A stretch of DNA of 5,452 nucleotides from WGMK01 sp044359155 (GCA_044359155.1 JBIKMR010000289.1:1-5452), one strand, 5' to 3'; positions 1-5,452 are shown, counted from the first letter of the stretch. The notes: a model not told the origin generated them from the letters alone. Numbers and translations: made by a program.

Positions 1-731
1 ATCTCCGCGTGTCGTCGTTGATGCTCGTCCCATGCTTCGATGTTCGTATCGCCGAGCAAGGTCTGGATGCCCAAGCCGAAGTTCTGGCGGGTGACGCGGC
101 CAGCGGCGAAGGCTTCGTTCAATGCGGCGGCCACCTGGGAGTGGTGTGCAATCCACGCCCATTCCCGCGTGGCGAGATCGGCCATCGAGTTGCCAATAAA
201 TGTGGGCGGGTGTTGCGTGTCTTCCGCTGGCGGAGCGTTGAACAGGGAATCGTCTACCCCCAAGGGAACGGTGTGGGCCTCGGTAAAGCCGCGCTCACGC
301 AGGTAGCCCTCGTAAGCGTGTTCCCATGTAAGGGCGACGGCGTAGTCGGTGCCGTAGCAATCGCGCTGCAAGAGGATGGTGCGGGGATCGTCCACAAACC
401 ACAGGGCATGGGGCACGCGCAGGTCGGCGAAGAGCCCGGCCAACAGACCCTGCTCGTCCATGCCGCTGGCGTTGATGCTGAGGATGAAGTCGGGACGCAG
501 GGCCAGCACGGACTCGATGAGCGCGCCGATGGCCTCGCGCGACAGCACGCCCTCTTGCACCACGGGCGCGCGCTGCACGGTCCACCCCATGCGCTGCGCC
601 GCGCGATAGCAGGGGCCGTCGAGCCAGTAGTCGCTTTCGAGTATCAGCAGGCGGGGCGGGCCGCCCGTGAATTTGCGGTAGTTCATGTGGTCCTGCAAGC
701 GGGGGGGCACTTGCAAGCGAGGGGATTCCAT
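1..731 (-). CDS. CgeB/DUF3880-type glycosyltransferase, C-terminus off the left edge
   Basis: This minus-strand frame is open for 243 codons from an ATG at 731 to the left edge, so the C-terminal part is missing. I translated it by hand. It has the layout of CgeB-like (DUF3880 plus glycosyltransferase family 1) proteins: a first strand RLLILESDYW (residues 27-36), RPDFILSINASGMDEQG (79-95), VPHALWFVDDPRT (106-118), the LTWEHAYEGYLRERGF stretch (134-149), VPLGVDDSLF (155-164) and FIGNSM (178-183). The family is known to transfer sugars to surface or spore-coat polymers; donor and acceptor here are unknown. The C-terminal donor-binding half is not visible. The start is uncertain. ATG 731 lies 7 bases after the stop of the upstream hydrolase gene but has no obvious Shine-Dalgarno. 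An in-frame ATG at 686 has AGGA four bases upstream, and homology-like sequence begins only at about residue 27. The gene is probably the last visible member of a minus-strand operon. Family call likely, exact role unknown. Confidence 0.8.
   Translation of the reverse strand, partial: MESPRLQVPPRLQDHMNYRKFTGGPPRLLILESDYWLDGPCYRAAQRMGWTVQRAPVVQEGVLSREAIGALIESVLALRPDFILSINASGMDEQGLLAGLFADLRVPHALWFVDDPRTILLQRDCYGTDYAVALTWEHAYEGYLRERGFTEAHTVPLGVDDSLFNAPPAEDTQHPPTFIGNSMADLATREWAWIAHHSQVAAALNEAFAAGRVTRQNFGLGIQTLLGDTNIEAWDEHQRRHAE
694..719. repeat. Short in-frame duplication at the N-terminus of the glycosyltransferase
   Basis: TGCAAGCG occurs at 694-701 and again at 712-719, 18 bases (six codons) apart, on either side of a run of seven G (701-707). 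On the coding strand it encodes PRLQVP followed by PRLQDH. It lies entirely upstream of the alternative ATG at 686, in the part of the protein that does not look like family core, so it may be non-coding leader rather than protein. Confidence 0.5.
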
Positions 732-738
732 GCTGGGT

Positions 739-1533
739 TTACTTGGGGGCGCGGCGGAGTTCCGCCACGATGGGCAGGTGGTCCGACGCGATGCTGGTGA
801 TATCGTTGCGCACCACTTCACAGCGGGTCACGTGGAAGTGCTTGCCTGCGAAGACATGGTCTATCCTCATGCGCGGGCTGAGGGTAGGAAAGCTAGGGTC
901 GTCGCACCAGCGCAGCTCGGGCGGTTCGCCCAGCGCAGCCACCACCTTGGCAAGGCCCTTGGCCTTTGTGTTCTCGTTCATGTCGCCGCAGAAGACCACG
1001 GAATCGGGGAAGCCATTGGTCAAGATATGGGTCACCTGCGCGTCGCGCTCGGCGGGCTTTAGCCCCAGGTGCGTGTTCCACACGGTGACCGGTCCCCCGC
1101 TCCAGTCGAACACAGTTTCCAGGCAGCCGCGCGGTTCCAGCCCCGGCCCACCGGGCAGGGCCTCGTTCTTCCATGACAGCAGCGGTAGCTTGCTGAAAGT
1201 GGCATTCCCATATTCACCACCCTGAAACTTGTAGTTGGCGGTGAAGTAGCCCGGCATCCCCAGCTTTTCGGAGAGCAGCGCGGGAAAGTCGAGGTGCTGG
1301 GTGCGCGGCAGGTTGCGGTCCACCTCTTGCAAGCAGACCACGTCTGGCTGCAAAGCCAGCACCACGGACACGATTCGGTCCAGGTCCAGCACCTTGTCGC
1401 GCCCTTCAGCGTGATGAATGTTATACGTAACCAGCCGCAGCACAGGAGCCTCCGTTGCTTCGTCCGCAGGGGCAGGCAAAACCAGCAAGGCCGCCAAGCA
1501 TACAATTCCCCAGCGCAGGATGTCGCGTGTCAT
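739..1533 (-). CDS. Secreted endonuclease/exonuclease/phosphatase (EEP) family protein
   Basis: This 264-residue protein has the complete EEP (DNase I-like) fold signature: TYNIH (N38), LQEVDR (E70), EYGNATFSK (about 107-115), WNTHLG (H155), CGDMNE (D184, N186), RIDHVF (D225, H226) and a final SDHLP (D251, H252). These are the metal-binding and catalytic residues of metal-dependent phosphodiesterases and phosphatases. Residues 1-23 look like a Sec signal peptide: a short basic start, a hydrophobic core (GIVCLAALLVLPA) and a likely cleavage site after APA, so the product should be exported to the periplasm or outside. The substrate cannot be told from sequence; family members cut nucleic acids, sphingomyelin or inositol phosphates. 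The ATG start is supported by AAGGA at 1543-1539 with a 5-base spacer. The length is typical for single-domain secreted EEP proteins. It sits 27 bases after the small acidic gene and 7 bases before the glycosyltransferase, so co-transcription is likely. Confidence 0.92.
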   Translation of the reverse strand: MTRDILRWGIVCLAALLVLPAPADEATEAPVLRLVTYNIHHAEGRDKVLDLDRIVSVVLALQPDVVCLQEVDRNLPRTQHLDFPALLSEKLGMPGYFTANYKFQGGEYGNATFSKLPLLSWKNEALPGGPGLEPRGCLETVFDWSGGPVTVWNTHLGLKPAERDAQVTHILTNGFPDSVVFCGDMNENTKAKGLAKVVAALGEPPELRWCDDPSFPTLSPRMRIDHVFAGKHFHVTRCEVVRNDITSIASDHLPIVAELRRAPK

Positions 1534-1560
1534 GGTTTTCCTTTCGAGGGCACGCCCTGC

Positions 1561-1863
1561 TCAAGCCAAGTTGTCTAGCGCCTCATGGATCGCTTCCAGC
1601 AATTCCGATTCCAGATTTCCAACTGTAACGTAGATTTCGTCCTCGTTTGTAAGCAATAAAGAGATGCTATCCAGAAAGTCGCCAACGTCGTCAAGGACGC
1701 TTACTGAGAGCCCAAGCTGAATATTGGCCTCATACTCGTATTCACAAATTTTGTAGTGTGATTGAAAATTTCGTTCCTTGAATAGCTTCTCAATGACAGG
1801 GGCGAAGCGCTGAAGCTCCGTCGCGTATTCCCACAAGACCTGTGATCTTGTAATCTCATTCAA
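1561..1863 (-). CDS. Small acidic hypothetical protein, low GC, TTG start
   Basis: This 100-residue protein is not one I recognise. It is strongly acidic (20 Asp/Glu against 6 Lys/Arg by my count), has no signal peptide or membrane segment, and alternates predicted helix with hydrophobic strand-like stretches (IQLGLSVSVLDDV, EIYVTVGNL), ending in an acidic helix (ESELLEAIHEALDNLA). It reads as a genuine cytoplasmic globular protein. The start is a TTG at 1863-1861, with GAGGA about nine bases upstream (near 1877-1873). The TTG overlaps the TGA of a 12-codon ORF in another frame, so it may be translationally coupled to that ORF, or the N-terminus may lie in the micro-ORF and be joined by a frameshift. 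Base composition stands out: 135 of 300 bases at 1561-1860 are G or C (45%), well below the neighbours, which suggests recent acquisition or relaxed selection. Small acidic AT-rich genes are often immunity proteins or DNA mimics, but nothing here proves either. It would be the first main gene of the minus-strand operon. Confidence 0.72.
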   Translation of the reverse strand: MNEITRSQVLWEYATELQRFAPVIEKLFKERNFQSHYKICEYEYEANIQLGLSVSVLDDVGDFLDSISLLLTNEDEIYVTVGNLESELLEAIHEALDNLA

Positions 1864-1898
1864 GAAAAGTAATCCTCTTCGCTGTGGTGGGGATTCAT
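1860..1898 (-). CDS. Possible 12-codon leader ORF or frameshifted N-terminus of the small acidic gene
   Basis: On the minus strand an ATG at 1898-1896 opens a 12-codon frame, MNPHHSEEDYFS, ending in TGA at 1862-1860. A purine-rich AAGGGAG at 1910-1904 lies five bases upstream, a better ribosome-binding site and start codon than those of the following gene. Its TGA overlaps the TTG start of the small acidic gene by two bases (TTGA), the geometry expected for stop-start translational coupling. Alternatively a -1 slip on the pyrimidine run TTTTCTT, or a single-base error in the sequence, would join it to the downstream frame and give a protein of about 112 residues with a proper ATG and RBS. The frame stays open upstream as far as a TAG at 1946-1944 (reading DRGKRYYKGEEM before the ATG), so this could also be the tail of a decayed gene. 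The three readings cannot be separated from this sequence alone. Confidence 0.35.
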   Translation of the reverse strand: MNPHHSEEDYFS

Positions 1899-1909
1899 TT
1901 CTTCTCCCT

Positions 1910-1915
1910 TATAAT
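1910..1915 (+). promoter_or_regulatory. Candidate -10 box for the HAD-SDR operon
   Basis: A perfect TATAAT lies in the divergent intergenic region, 34 bases before the upstream GTG at 1949 and 64 bases before the preferred GTG at 1979. I see no convincing -35 hexamer 16-18 bases upstream, where the sequence is G-rich (around 1886-1893), so the promoter would need an activator or a non-canonical sigma contact. The box also overlaps the minus-strand ribosome-binding site of the micro-ORF, so a plus-strand promoter and the minus-strand leader share the same bases. The perfect match could still be chance in this AT-rich patch. Confidence 0.4.
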
Positions 1916-1966
1916 AGCGCTTGCCCCTGTCGAGGGCGGGTTGCTATCGTGCAGTCGACAACCATT

Positions 1967-1971
1967 GAGGG
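1967..1971 (+). promoter_or_regulatory. Shine-Dalgarno that favours the GTG start at 1979
   Basis: GAGGG stands seven bases before a GTG at 1979, an ideal spacing. The more upstream in-frame GTG at 1949 has only a GAGGG ending 12 bases away (1932-1936), which is too far for good initiation. Starting at 1979 also removes ten residues that do not resemble the fold core, leaving MADRPVFSQN before the first HAD strand. Confidence 0.5.
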
Positions 1972-1978
1972 TTTCGCC

Positions 1979-2929
1979 GTGGCGGACCGGCCTGTTTTTT
2001 CACAGAATATCATTGCAGTCCTCTGGGATTTCGACCGGACGCTGAGCCCGCAGTATATGCAACGCCCGTTGTTCGAGGCGTTCGACGTGGACGAGGCGGC
2101 GTTTTGGGAGGAGACCAATGCGCTGCCGGCGTATTACCAGGCTCGGGGCATCAGCGTGAATAGGGACACGTGTTACCTTGGGCACCTGCTTACGTATGTG
2201 CAGGCGGGGCGTATGCCGGGGCTGACGAATGCGCGGCTGCGGGAACTGGGGGCGCGGATCGAGTTTTATCCGGGAATACCAGAAGTGTTCCGGGAATTGA
2301 GCGGGGTGCTGGAGGCGCCGGAGTTCAAGACCTGGGACCTGGAGATTGAGCATTACGTGGTGAGCACGGGGCTGAAGGAAATGATTCTTGGCTCTGCCAT
2401 TGCGCCGTATATCGCCGGGGTGTGGGCTTCGGAGTTTATCGAACAGCCCGCGCCGCCGGGATTCAAGCGGGGCGAGGTTCCTGCGGAAGCGCCCATCTCT
2501 CAGATTGCGGGGTTCCTCGACAACACGACCAAGACGCGCGCCATGTTCGAAATCAACAAGGGCGTGAACAAGCACCCCGAGATTTCGGTGAATGACGTTA
2601 TCGACGAGAACGACCGGCGCGTGCCGTTGCGCAACATGATCTATGTGGCGGATGGCCCGAGCGACGTGCCGAGCTTCAGCGTGGTGCGCAAGCACAAGGG
2701 GCTGGCCTTTGCGGTGTATGACCCGAGCGTGGCGGGGTCGCACGAGAACGCTGATAACCTGCGGGCGAGTGGTCGAGTGGATCATTTTGCATCGGCGAAT
2801 TACCTGCCGAGCAGTGAGGCGGCAAGCTGGTTGAAGCTGAAGATACGCGAGATTGCCACGCGCATTGCGAAGGAAAAGACGCAGGGCCTGAAGGCCAGCC
2901 GCGCGCCGGGGCCGGGGCACTTGGACTGA
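1979..2929 (+). CDS. HAD-superfamily phosphatase, phosphoserine-phosphatase-like, large cap
   Basis: With the GTG start at 1979 the protein has 316 residues; a GTG at 1949 would add ten. All four haloacid dehalogenase motifs are present. Motif I is WDFDRT, with nucleophile D17 and acid/base D19. Motif II is the Ser in VVSTG (S129). Motif III is the Lys in NTTKTR (K185). Motif IV is YVADGPSDVPS (D225, D229), which binds Mg2+. This is the pattern of PF12710-type phosphomonoesterases, which act in the cytoplasm through an aspartyl-phosphate intermediate. It is much longer than SerB (about 210-225 residues). The extra length is in a helical cap between motifs I and II (roughly residues 22-120) and an insertion between motifs II and III. 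Motif I carries Arg where Gly is commonest (DFDRT, not DFDGT). The substrate is unknown. The C-terminus is a basic helix followed by a Pro/Gly-rich tail. It is followed after 14 bases by the SDR gene, so the two are probably co-transcribed. Confidence 0.87.
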   Translation: MADRPVFSQNIIAVLWDFDRTLSPQYMQRPLFEAFDVDEAAFWEETNALPAYYQARGISVNRDTCYLGHLLTYVQAGRMPGLTNARLRELGARIEFYPGIPEVFRELSGVLEAPEFKTWDLEIEHYVVSTGLKEMILGSAIAPYIAGVWASEFIEQPAPPGFKRGEVPAEAPISQIAGFLDNTTKTRAMFEINKGVNKHPEISVNDVIDENDRRVPLRNMIYVADGPSDVPSFSVVRKHKGLAFAVYDPSVAGSHENADNLRASGRVDHFASANYLPSSEAASWLKLKIREIATRIAKEKTQGLKASRAPGPGHLD

Positions 2930-2943
2930 TACAGGAGCATTTC

Positions 2944-3792
2944 ATGGGCACACGATACGTTCTTGTAACTGGCGCATCCACGGGCATTGGCCGGGCGTGT
3001 GCGCTGGCCTTGGCGAAGGAGGGCTTTCATGTATTCGCTGGGGTGCGCAAGGCTTCGGATGCAGATTCGTTGCGGGTGGCGGGGGGAGCGAACGTGGAGC
3101 CAATCACGCTGGACGTGACGAAGCAGGACGAGATCGACGCGGCACGCGCATTGATTGAAGCGCGGACTGCGGGCGCAGGGTTGGCGGGGTTGGTGAACAA
3201 TGCGGGCGTGGCGGTGGCGGGGCCTTTCGAGTTCATTCCCATGCAGGATTTCCGCCGCCAGTTAGAGATCAACGTGTTTGGGCAGATCATGGTGACGCAG
3301 TCATTCATGCCGCTGATTCGCACGGCGCGCGGGCGCGTGTGCTTTATTGGGTCCACGGGCGGGTATTTTTCCGCGCCGTTCATGGCACCCTACAGCGCCA
3401 GCAAATACTGCATCGAAGCCTTTGTAGATTCCCTGCGTGTGGAGCTTGCGCCTTGGGGAATCCAGGTGAGCGTTATACAGCCGGGCGCGATTCAGACGGA
3501 GATATGGGAGAAGTCGAAGGCGGACGCAGACGACCTGTTGTCACGCCTGCCGCCGGAGGCCATCACATATTATGGCAAGGCCATCGATGCTATCAAGGAG
3601 CAGGTGGAAAAGACAGTGAAGTACGCCGTGCCTGCGGACCATGTGGCGCGGTCGGTGGTCCATGCACTTACGGCGACCCGCCCGCGCACCCGCTACCGCG
3701 TGGGCATCGACGCGTTCATCCAGTTCCTCTTGGCGCGATGCCTGCCGGACAGGGTGCGCGACGTACTGATTCGCAAGATGCTGGGGGTGTAG
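2944..3792 (+). CDS. Short-chain dehydrogenase/reductase (classical SDR, retinol/steroid-dehydrogenase-like)
   Basis: This is a complete 282-residue classical SDR. The dinucleotide-binding motif TGASTGIG is at residues 9-16, the adenine-contacting LDVT is at 56-59, and NNAG is at 85-88. The catalytic tetrad is N110, S137 (in IGSTGG), Y150 and K154 (YSASK), followed by PG at 180-181. Arg35 just after the second strand (FAGVRK) suggests preference for NADP(H), an inference. The long C-terminal part, with a substrate-loop region around 185-225 and an amphipathic end (FLLARCLPDRVRDVLIRKMLG), resembles the 17-beta-hydroxysteroid/retinol dehydrogenase-like branch, whose substrates are often lipophilic alcohols or ketones. 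The real substrate is unknown. The ATG start is well supported by AGGAG at 2933-2937 with a 6-base spacer. It is probably the second gene of an operon with the HAD phosphatase. Its TAG lies 7 bases from the stop of the convergent transglycosylase gene and forms one arm of a hairpin. Confidence 0.93.
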   Translation: MGTRYVLVTGASTGIGRACALALAKEGFHVFAGVRKASDADSLRVAGGANVEPITLDVTKQDEIDAARALIEARTAGAGLAGLVNNAGVAVAGPFEFIPMQDFRRQLEINVFGQIMVTQSFMPLIRTARGRVCFIGSTGGYFSAPFMAPYSASKYCIEAFVDSLRVELAPWGIQVSVIQPGAIQTEIWEKSKADADDLLSRLPPEAITYYGKAIDAIKEQVEKTVKYAVPADHVARSVVHALTATRPRTRYRVGIDAFIQFLLARCLPDRVRDVLIRKMLGV

Positions 3793-3810
3793 GTTCTCGC
3801 TACACTCCCG
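3782..3810. terminator. Imperfect hairpin spanning both convergent stop codons, possible bidirectional terminator
   Basis: The arm 3782-3792 (TGGGGGTGTAG) pairs with 3800-3810 (CTACACTCCCG). Nine Watson-Crick pairs and two G:U wobbles can form on the plus-strand RNA, with a 7-base loop, GTTCTCG, that is exactly the intergenic spacer. The TAG of the SDR gene pairs with the complement of the TAG of the transglycosylase gene. Neither side is followed by a run of U, so it is not a textbook intrinsic terminator. It may mark RNA 3' ends, slow converging polymerases, or simply arise because both proteins end in Gly-Val-stop with similar codons. Confidence 0.4.
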
Positions 3811-5452
3811 CGTCGGGGTAGAGTGAACGGTAGCCCATGTAGTAACCGAGCACCTTGCGGACGTAGTCCTTGGTTTCCTCGTAGGGGATCGAGTCGATGA
3901 ATGCGTCGAGGTTGTCTGTGGGGAACTGCTTGCGCCATTTGTCCACGTTGCCGGGGCCGCCGTTGTAGGAAGCGACAGCGTAGATGAGGTTGCCACCGGA
4001 GCGGTCGATCATCTGCTCGATGTAGTTTGCTCCGAGGCTGATGCTGTTGATGGGGCACTTGAGGTTGTTCGACGCGCCGGCGGGAATGTCGGGGTCTTTG
4101 GATTGCAGCCACTGTGCTGTCTTGGGCATGAGCTGCATAACACCGGACGCGCCCGCGTGGGACACGACGGTGGCGCGGAAGGTGCTTTCCTGTTTTGCGA
4201 TGGCAAGGATCAGGTAAGGGTCCACGCCGGTTTGCTTGGCGAGCTGTGTGACTTCGGACCAATAGGCGCGGGGCAATTCGAGTCGGCGCAGGGCGAGTGT
4301 CTTGTCGCCGTTTGCAGCTATGCCCCAACCGTGGGCCAGTGCGAATTGTAGGGCGGTGTGGGCGAAGCCGGTCTCGGCTATGGCTTGGTAGATCGCCTCG
4401 TGGGCGGGGTCTTTCTGGAGCTTCTCCAACAGGTCGAGCGCCTCCCATTCTCCCTCGGCAAGGCCATACTTTCCAAAGAAATGCAGACGCTTGAACTGCG
4501 GGGCATTCGCCACCATGGGCGAGGGGGCAGGCGGGGTGGCTTGCATACCGGGAGCGGCGCGCAGGTAGGTTGTCACGCCATCCACCTTGGGGCCTTCCAC
4601 GCCCTTGCCGAGCAGGTCGAGCGCGCGGTGCGCGTAAAATTTTCCGGGGGCCAGGCTGGCTGCATTTTCCAATGCGGCGCGCGCGCCAGCGGCATTGCCG
4701 TTGCGTTGTTCAAACAGGGCTGCCTTGTAGTAGCCCATGTCTTGCAGCTTGGCATCTTTCAAGTGGCTGCCTAAAAAGTTGTAGGCGCGCAGGGCTTCTT
4801 CCTTGTTGCCGCGCGCGGCATAGGTGTCGCCCACGTGTAGAAGACCGTCGTCGGAATGGTGGTGGTCGGGGGATGCCTCGGCCATTTTATAGAAGAGCGG
4901 CACGGCGGCATCGAAGCCTTGCGCGTCTTCCACCCTTTTCGCCAGCCAGTTGAGCGTGTCGCCGGTGTCGCGTTCCTTGGGCCAGGTATCTGCAATGGCA
5001 AAGGCGGCCTTCTTGGCTGGGCCAAAGCGCTTGGCCTCTGCGTGCTCTCTGGTGGCGTGTACCAGCCACGCGCGCACCCACAGGCTGTCGGAGTGGGCTT
5101 GTGCAATATCGGCAAAGGGGTCACCCTCCCCCACGTCTAACATCAGCCTTGTAAACTCATCCACGTTTATGCCGCTGGCTTCGGCTGACATGACCAGCCC
5201 GGCGGTCTGGGTAAGCATTTTCTCTGCCTCGGCGGGCGAGGCGGAACGGAAGTAGCCCAAGGCGGCAGCGGCCATATCTTCGCCACGCCTTGAACCCGAG
5301 AGCCGCTGTGCAGCGGCAATGCGCTCCTTCGGGTAAATGTTGTAGAGGGCAGTCTTCTTGAAGTAGTCCAGCCCTTCGCCCTGCCGCTCGGGAATGCGCA
5401 GCAGGATGTCGGCATTGGTCTTGGCCAGGTCGGCCAGCCACCACGGCTCGAC
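3800..5452 (-). CDS. Soluble lytic murein transglycosylase (SLT domain, Slt70-like), N-terminus off the right edge
   Basis: The minus-strand frame is open from the TAG at 3802-3800 to the right edge, giving 550 visible residues with the N-terminus missing. The Met at 5275 is internal: 59 in-frame codons (VEPWWLADLAKTNADILL and onward) precede it without a stop. The C-terminal part, from about residue 390, is a family 1 lytic transglycosylase domain. The catalytic Glu is in AKQES (visible residue 422), followed by SGVMQLMP (436-443), ASYNGGPGNVDKW (494-506) and ETKDYVRKVLGYY (526-538). The preceding part is a run of TPR-like helical pairs (for example FDAAVPLFYKMAEASP and NKEEALRAYNFLGSHL), like the superhelical U domain of Slt70, and a Pro/Ala-rich linker (about 295-315). 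Such enzymes cut peptidoglycan glycan strands and leave 1,6-anhydro-MurNAc ends. They act in the periplasm, so a signal peptide should lie in the missing part. E. coli Slt70 is about 620-645 residues, in line with a modest missing N-terminus. The 3' end converges on the SDR gene. Confidence 0.92.
   Translation of the reverse strand, partial: VEPWWLADLAKTNADILLRIPERQGEGLDYFKKTALYNIYPKERIAAAQRLSGSRRGEDMAAAALGYFRSASPAEAEKMLTQTAGLVMSAEASGINVDEFTRLMLDVGEGDPFADIAQAHSDSLWVRAWLVHATREHAEAKRFGPAKKAAFAIADTWPKERDTGDTLNWLAKRVEDAQGFDAAVPLFYKMAEASPDHHHSDDGLLHVGDTYAARGNKEEALRAYNFLGSHLKDAKLQDMGYYKAALFEQRNGNAAGARAALENAASLAPGKFYAHRALDLLGKGVEGPKVDGVTTYLRAAPGMQATPPAPSPMVANAPQFKRLHFFGKYGLAEGEWEALDLLEKLQKDPAHEAIYQAIAETGFAHTALQFALAHGWGIAANGDKTLALRRLELPRAYWSEVTQLAKQTGVDPYLILAIAKQESTFRATVVSHAGASGVMQLMPKTAQWLQSKDPDIPAGASNNLKCPINSISLGANYIEQMIDRSGGNLIYAVASYNGGPGNVDKWRKQFPTDNLDAFIDSIPYEETKDYVRKVLGYYMGYRSLYPDAGV

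Noticed and set aside
9..800. A 263-codon plus-strand open frame across the glycosyltransferase and the end of the EEP gene
   Set aside because: It is antisense to two recognisable genes, has a Gly/Ala/Val/His/Gln-rich composition typical of the complement of GC-rich coding DNA, and matches no family motif.
1546..1559. Inverted repeat AGGG-CACG-CCCT between the small acidic gene and the EEP gene
   Set aside because: The stem is only four pairs with a four-base loop, no U run follows, and it sits just upstream of the EEP ribosome-binding site. This is not enough to call a terminator or operator.
1744..1754. Odd palindrome ACAAA-T-TTTGT
   Set aside because: It lies inside the low-GC coding sequence, where short AT palindromes are expected by chance, and is not positioned like an operator.
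2000..2920. A 306-codon minus-strand open frame opposite the HAD gene
   Set aside because: It is Arg/His/Pro-rich low-complexity sequence, the mirror of GC-rich codons. The plus strand encodes a complete set of HAD motifs, so this is a shadow.
3693..4448. A 251-codon minus-strand frame overlapping the transglycosylase and SDR ends
   Set aside because: It is a different frame of the same strand as the SLT domain, Arg/Pro/His-rich, and runs through both convergent genes without any recognisable motif.
1..5452. Search for CRISPR repeats, tRNA/rRNA, IS ends, or a defence or biosynthetic cluster
   Set aside because: By eye I found no regularly spaced repeats, no tRNA-like cloverleaf, no transposase or integrase, and no set of genes forming a known defence system. 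The window looks largely like ordinary chromosomal genes.

Overview
The window comes from a bacterial chromosome with GC-rich coding sequence: two 60-base samples I counted gave 63% and 68% G+C. The Sec-type signal peptide on the endonuclease/phosphatase-like protein and the large soluble-lytic-transglycosylase (Slt70-like) protein point to a Gram-negative, diderm organism. A CgeB-like glycosyltransferase beside a secreted EEP-fold hydrolase and a large HAD phosphatase would suit a deltaproteobacterial, PVC-group or Hydrogenedentes-like genome. That placement is a low-confidence inference, because no rRNA or marker gene is present.

Layout, left to right. Bases 1-1863 hold three genes on the minus strand, transcribed from right to left: a small acidic protein of unknown function (1561-1863, TTG start), a secreted endonuclease/exonuclease/phosphatase-family protein (739-1533), and a CgeB/DUF3880-type glycosyltransferase cut by the left edge (1-731). 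The gaps are 27 and 7 bases, so they could form one operon. Bases 1864-1978 are a short divergent intergenic region. It holds a perfect TATAAT on the plus strand and, on the minus strand, a 12-codon micro-ORF with a good ribosome-binding site that overlaps the TTG start of the small gene. On the plus strand follow a HAD-superfamily phosphatase (1979-2929) and a short-chain dehydrogenase/reductase (2944-3792), 14 bases apart with a clear Shine-Dalgarno, so they probably form a two-gene operon. The last gene is a lytic transglycosylase on the minus strand, whose 3' end converges on the SDR gene with only 7 bases between the stop codons. Its 5' end lies beyond the right edge.

Functionally this looks like mostly ordinary chromosomal content: envelope and surface work (glycosyltransferase, transglycosylase, secreted hydrolase) plus a small metabolic pair (phosphatase and dehydrogenase). 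I see no rRNA, tRNA, CRISPR array, transposase or inverted-repeat-bounded element. No gap between genes exceeds about 115 bases. The parts worth a second look are the low-GC acidic small gene with its micro-ORF or possible frameshift at the divergent promoter, and an imperfect hairpin that exactly spans the two convergent stop codons near 3782-3810.
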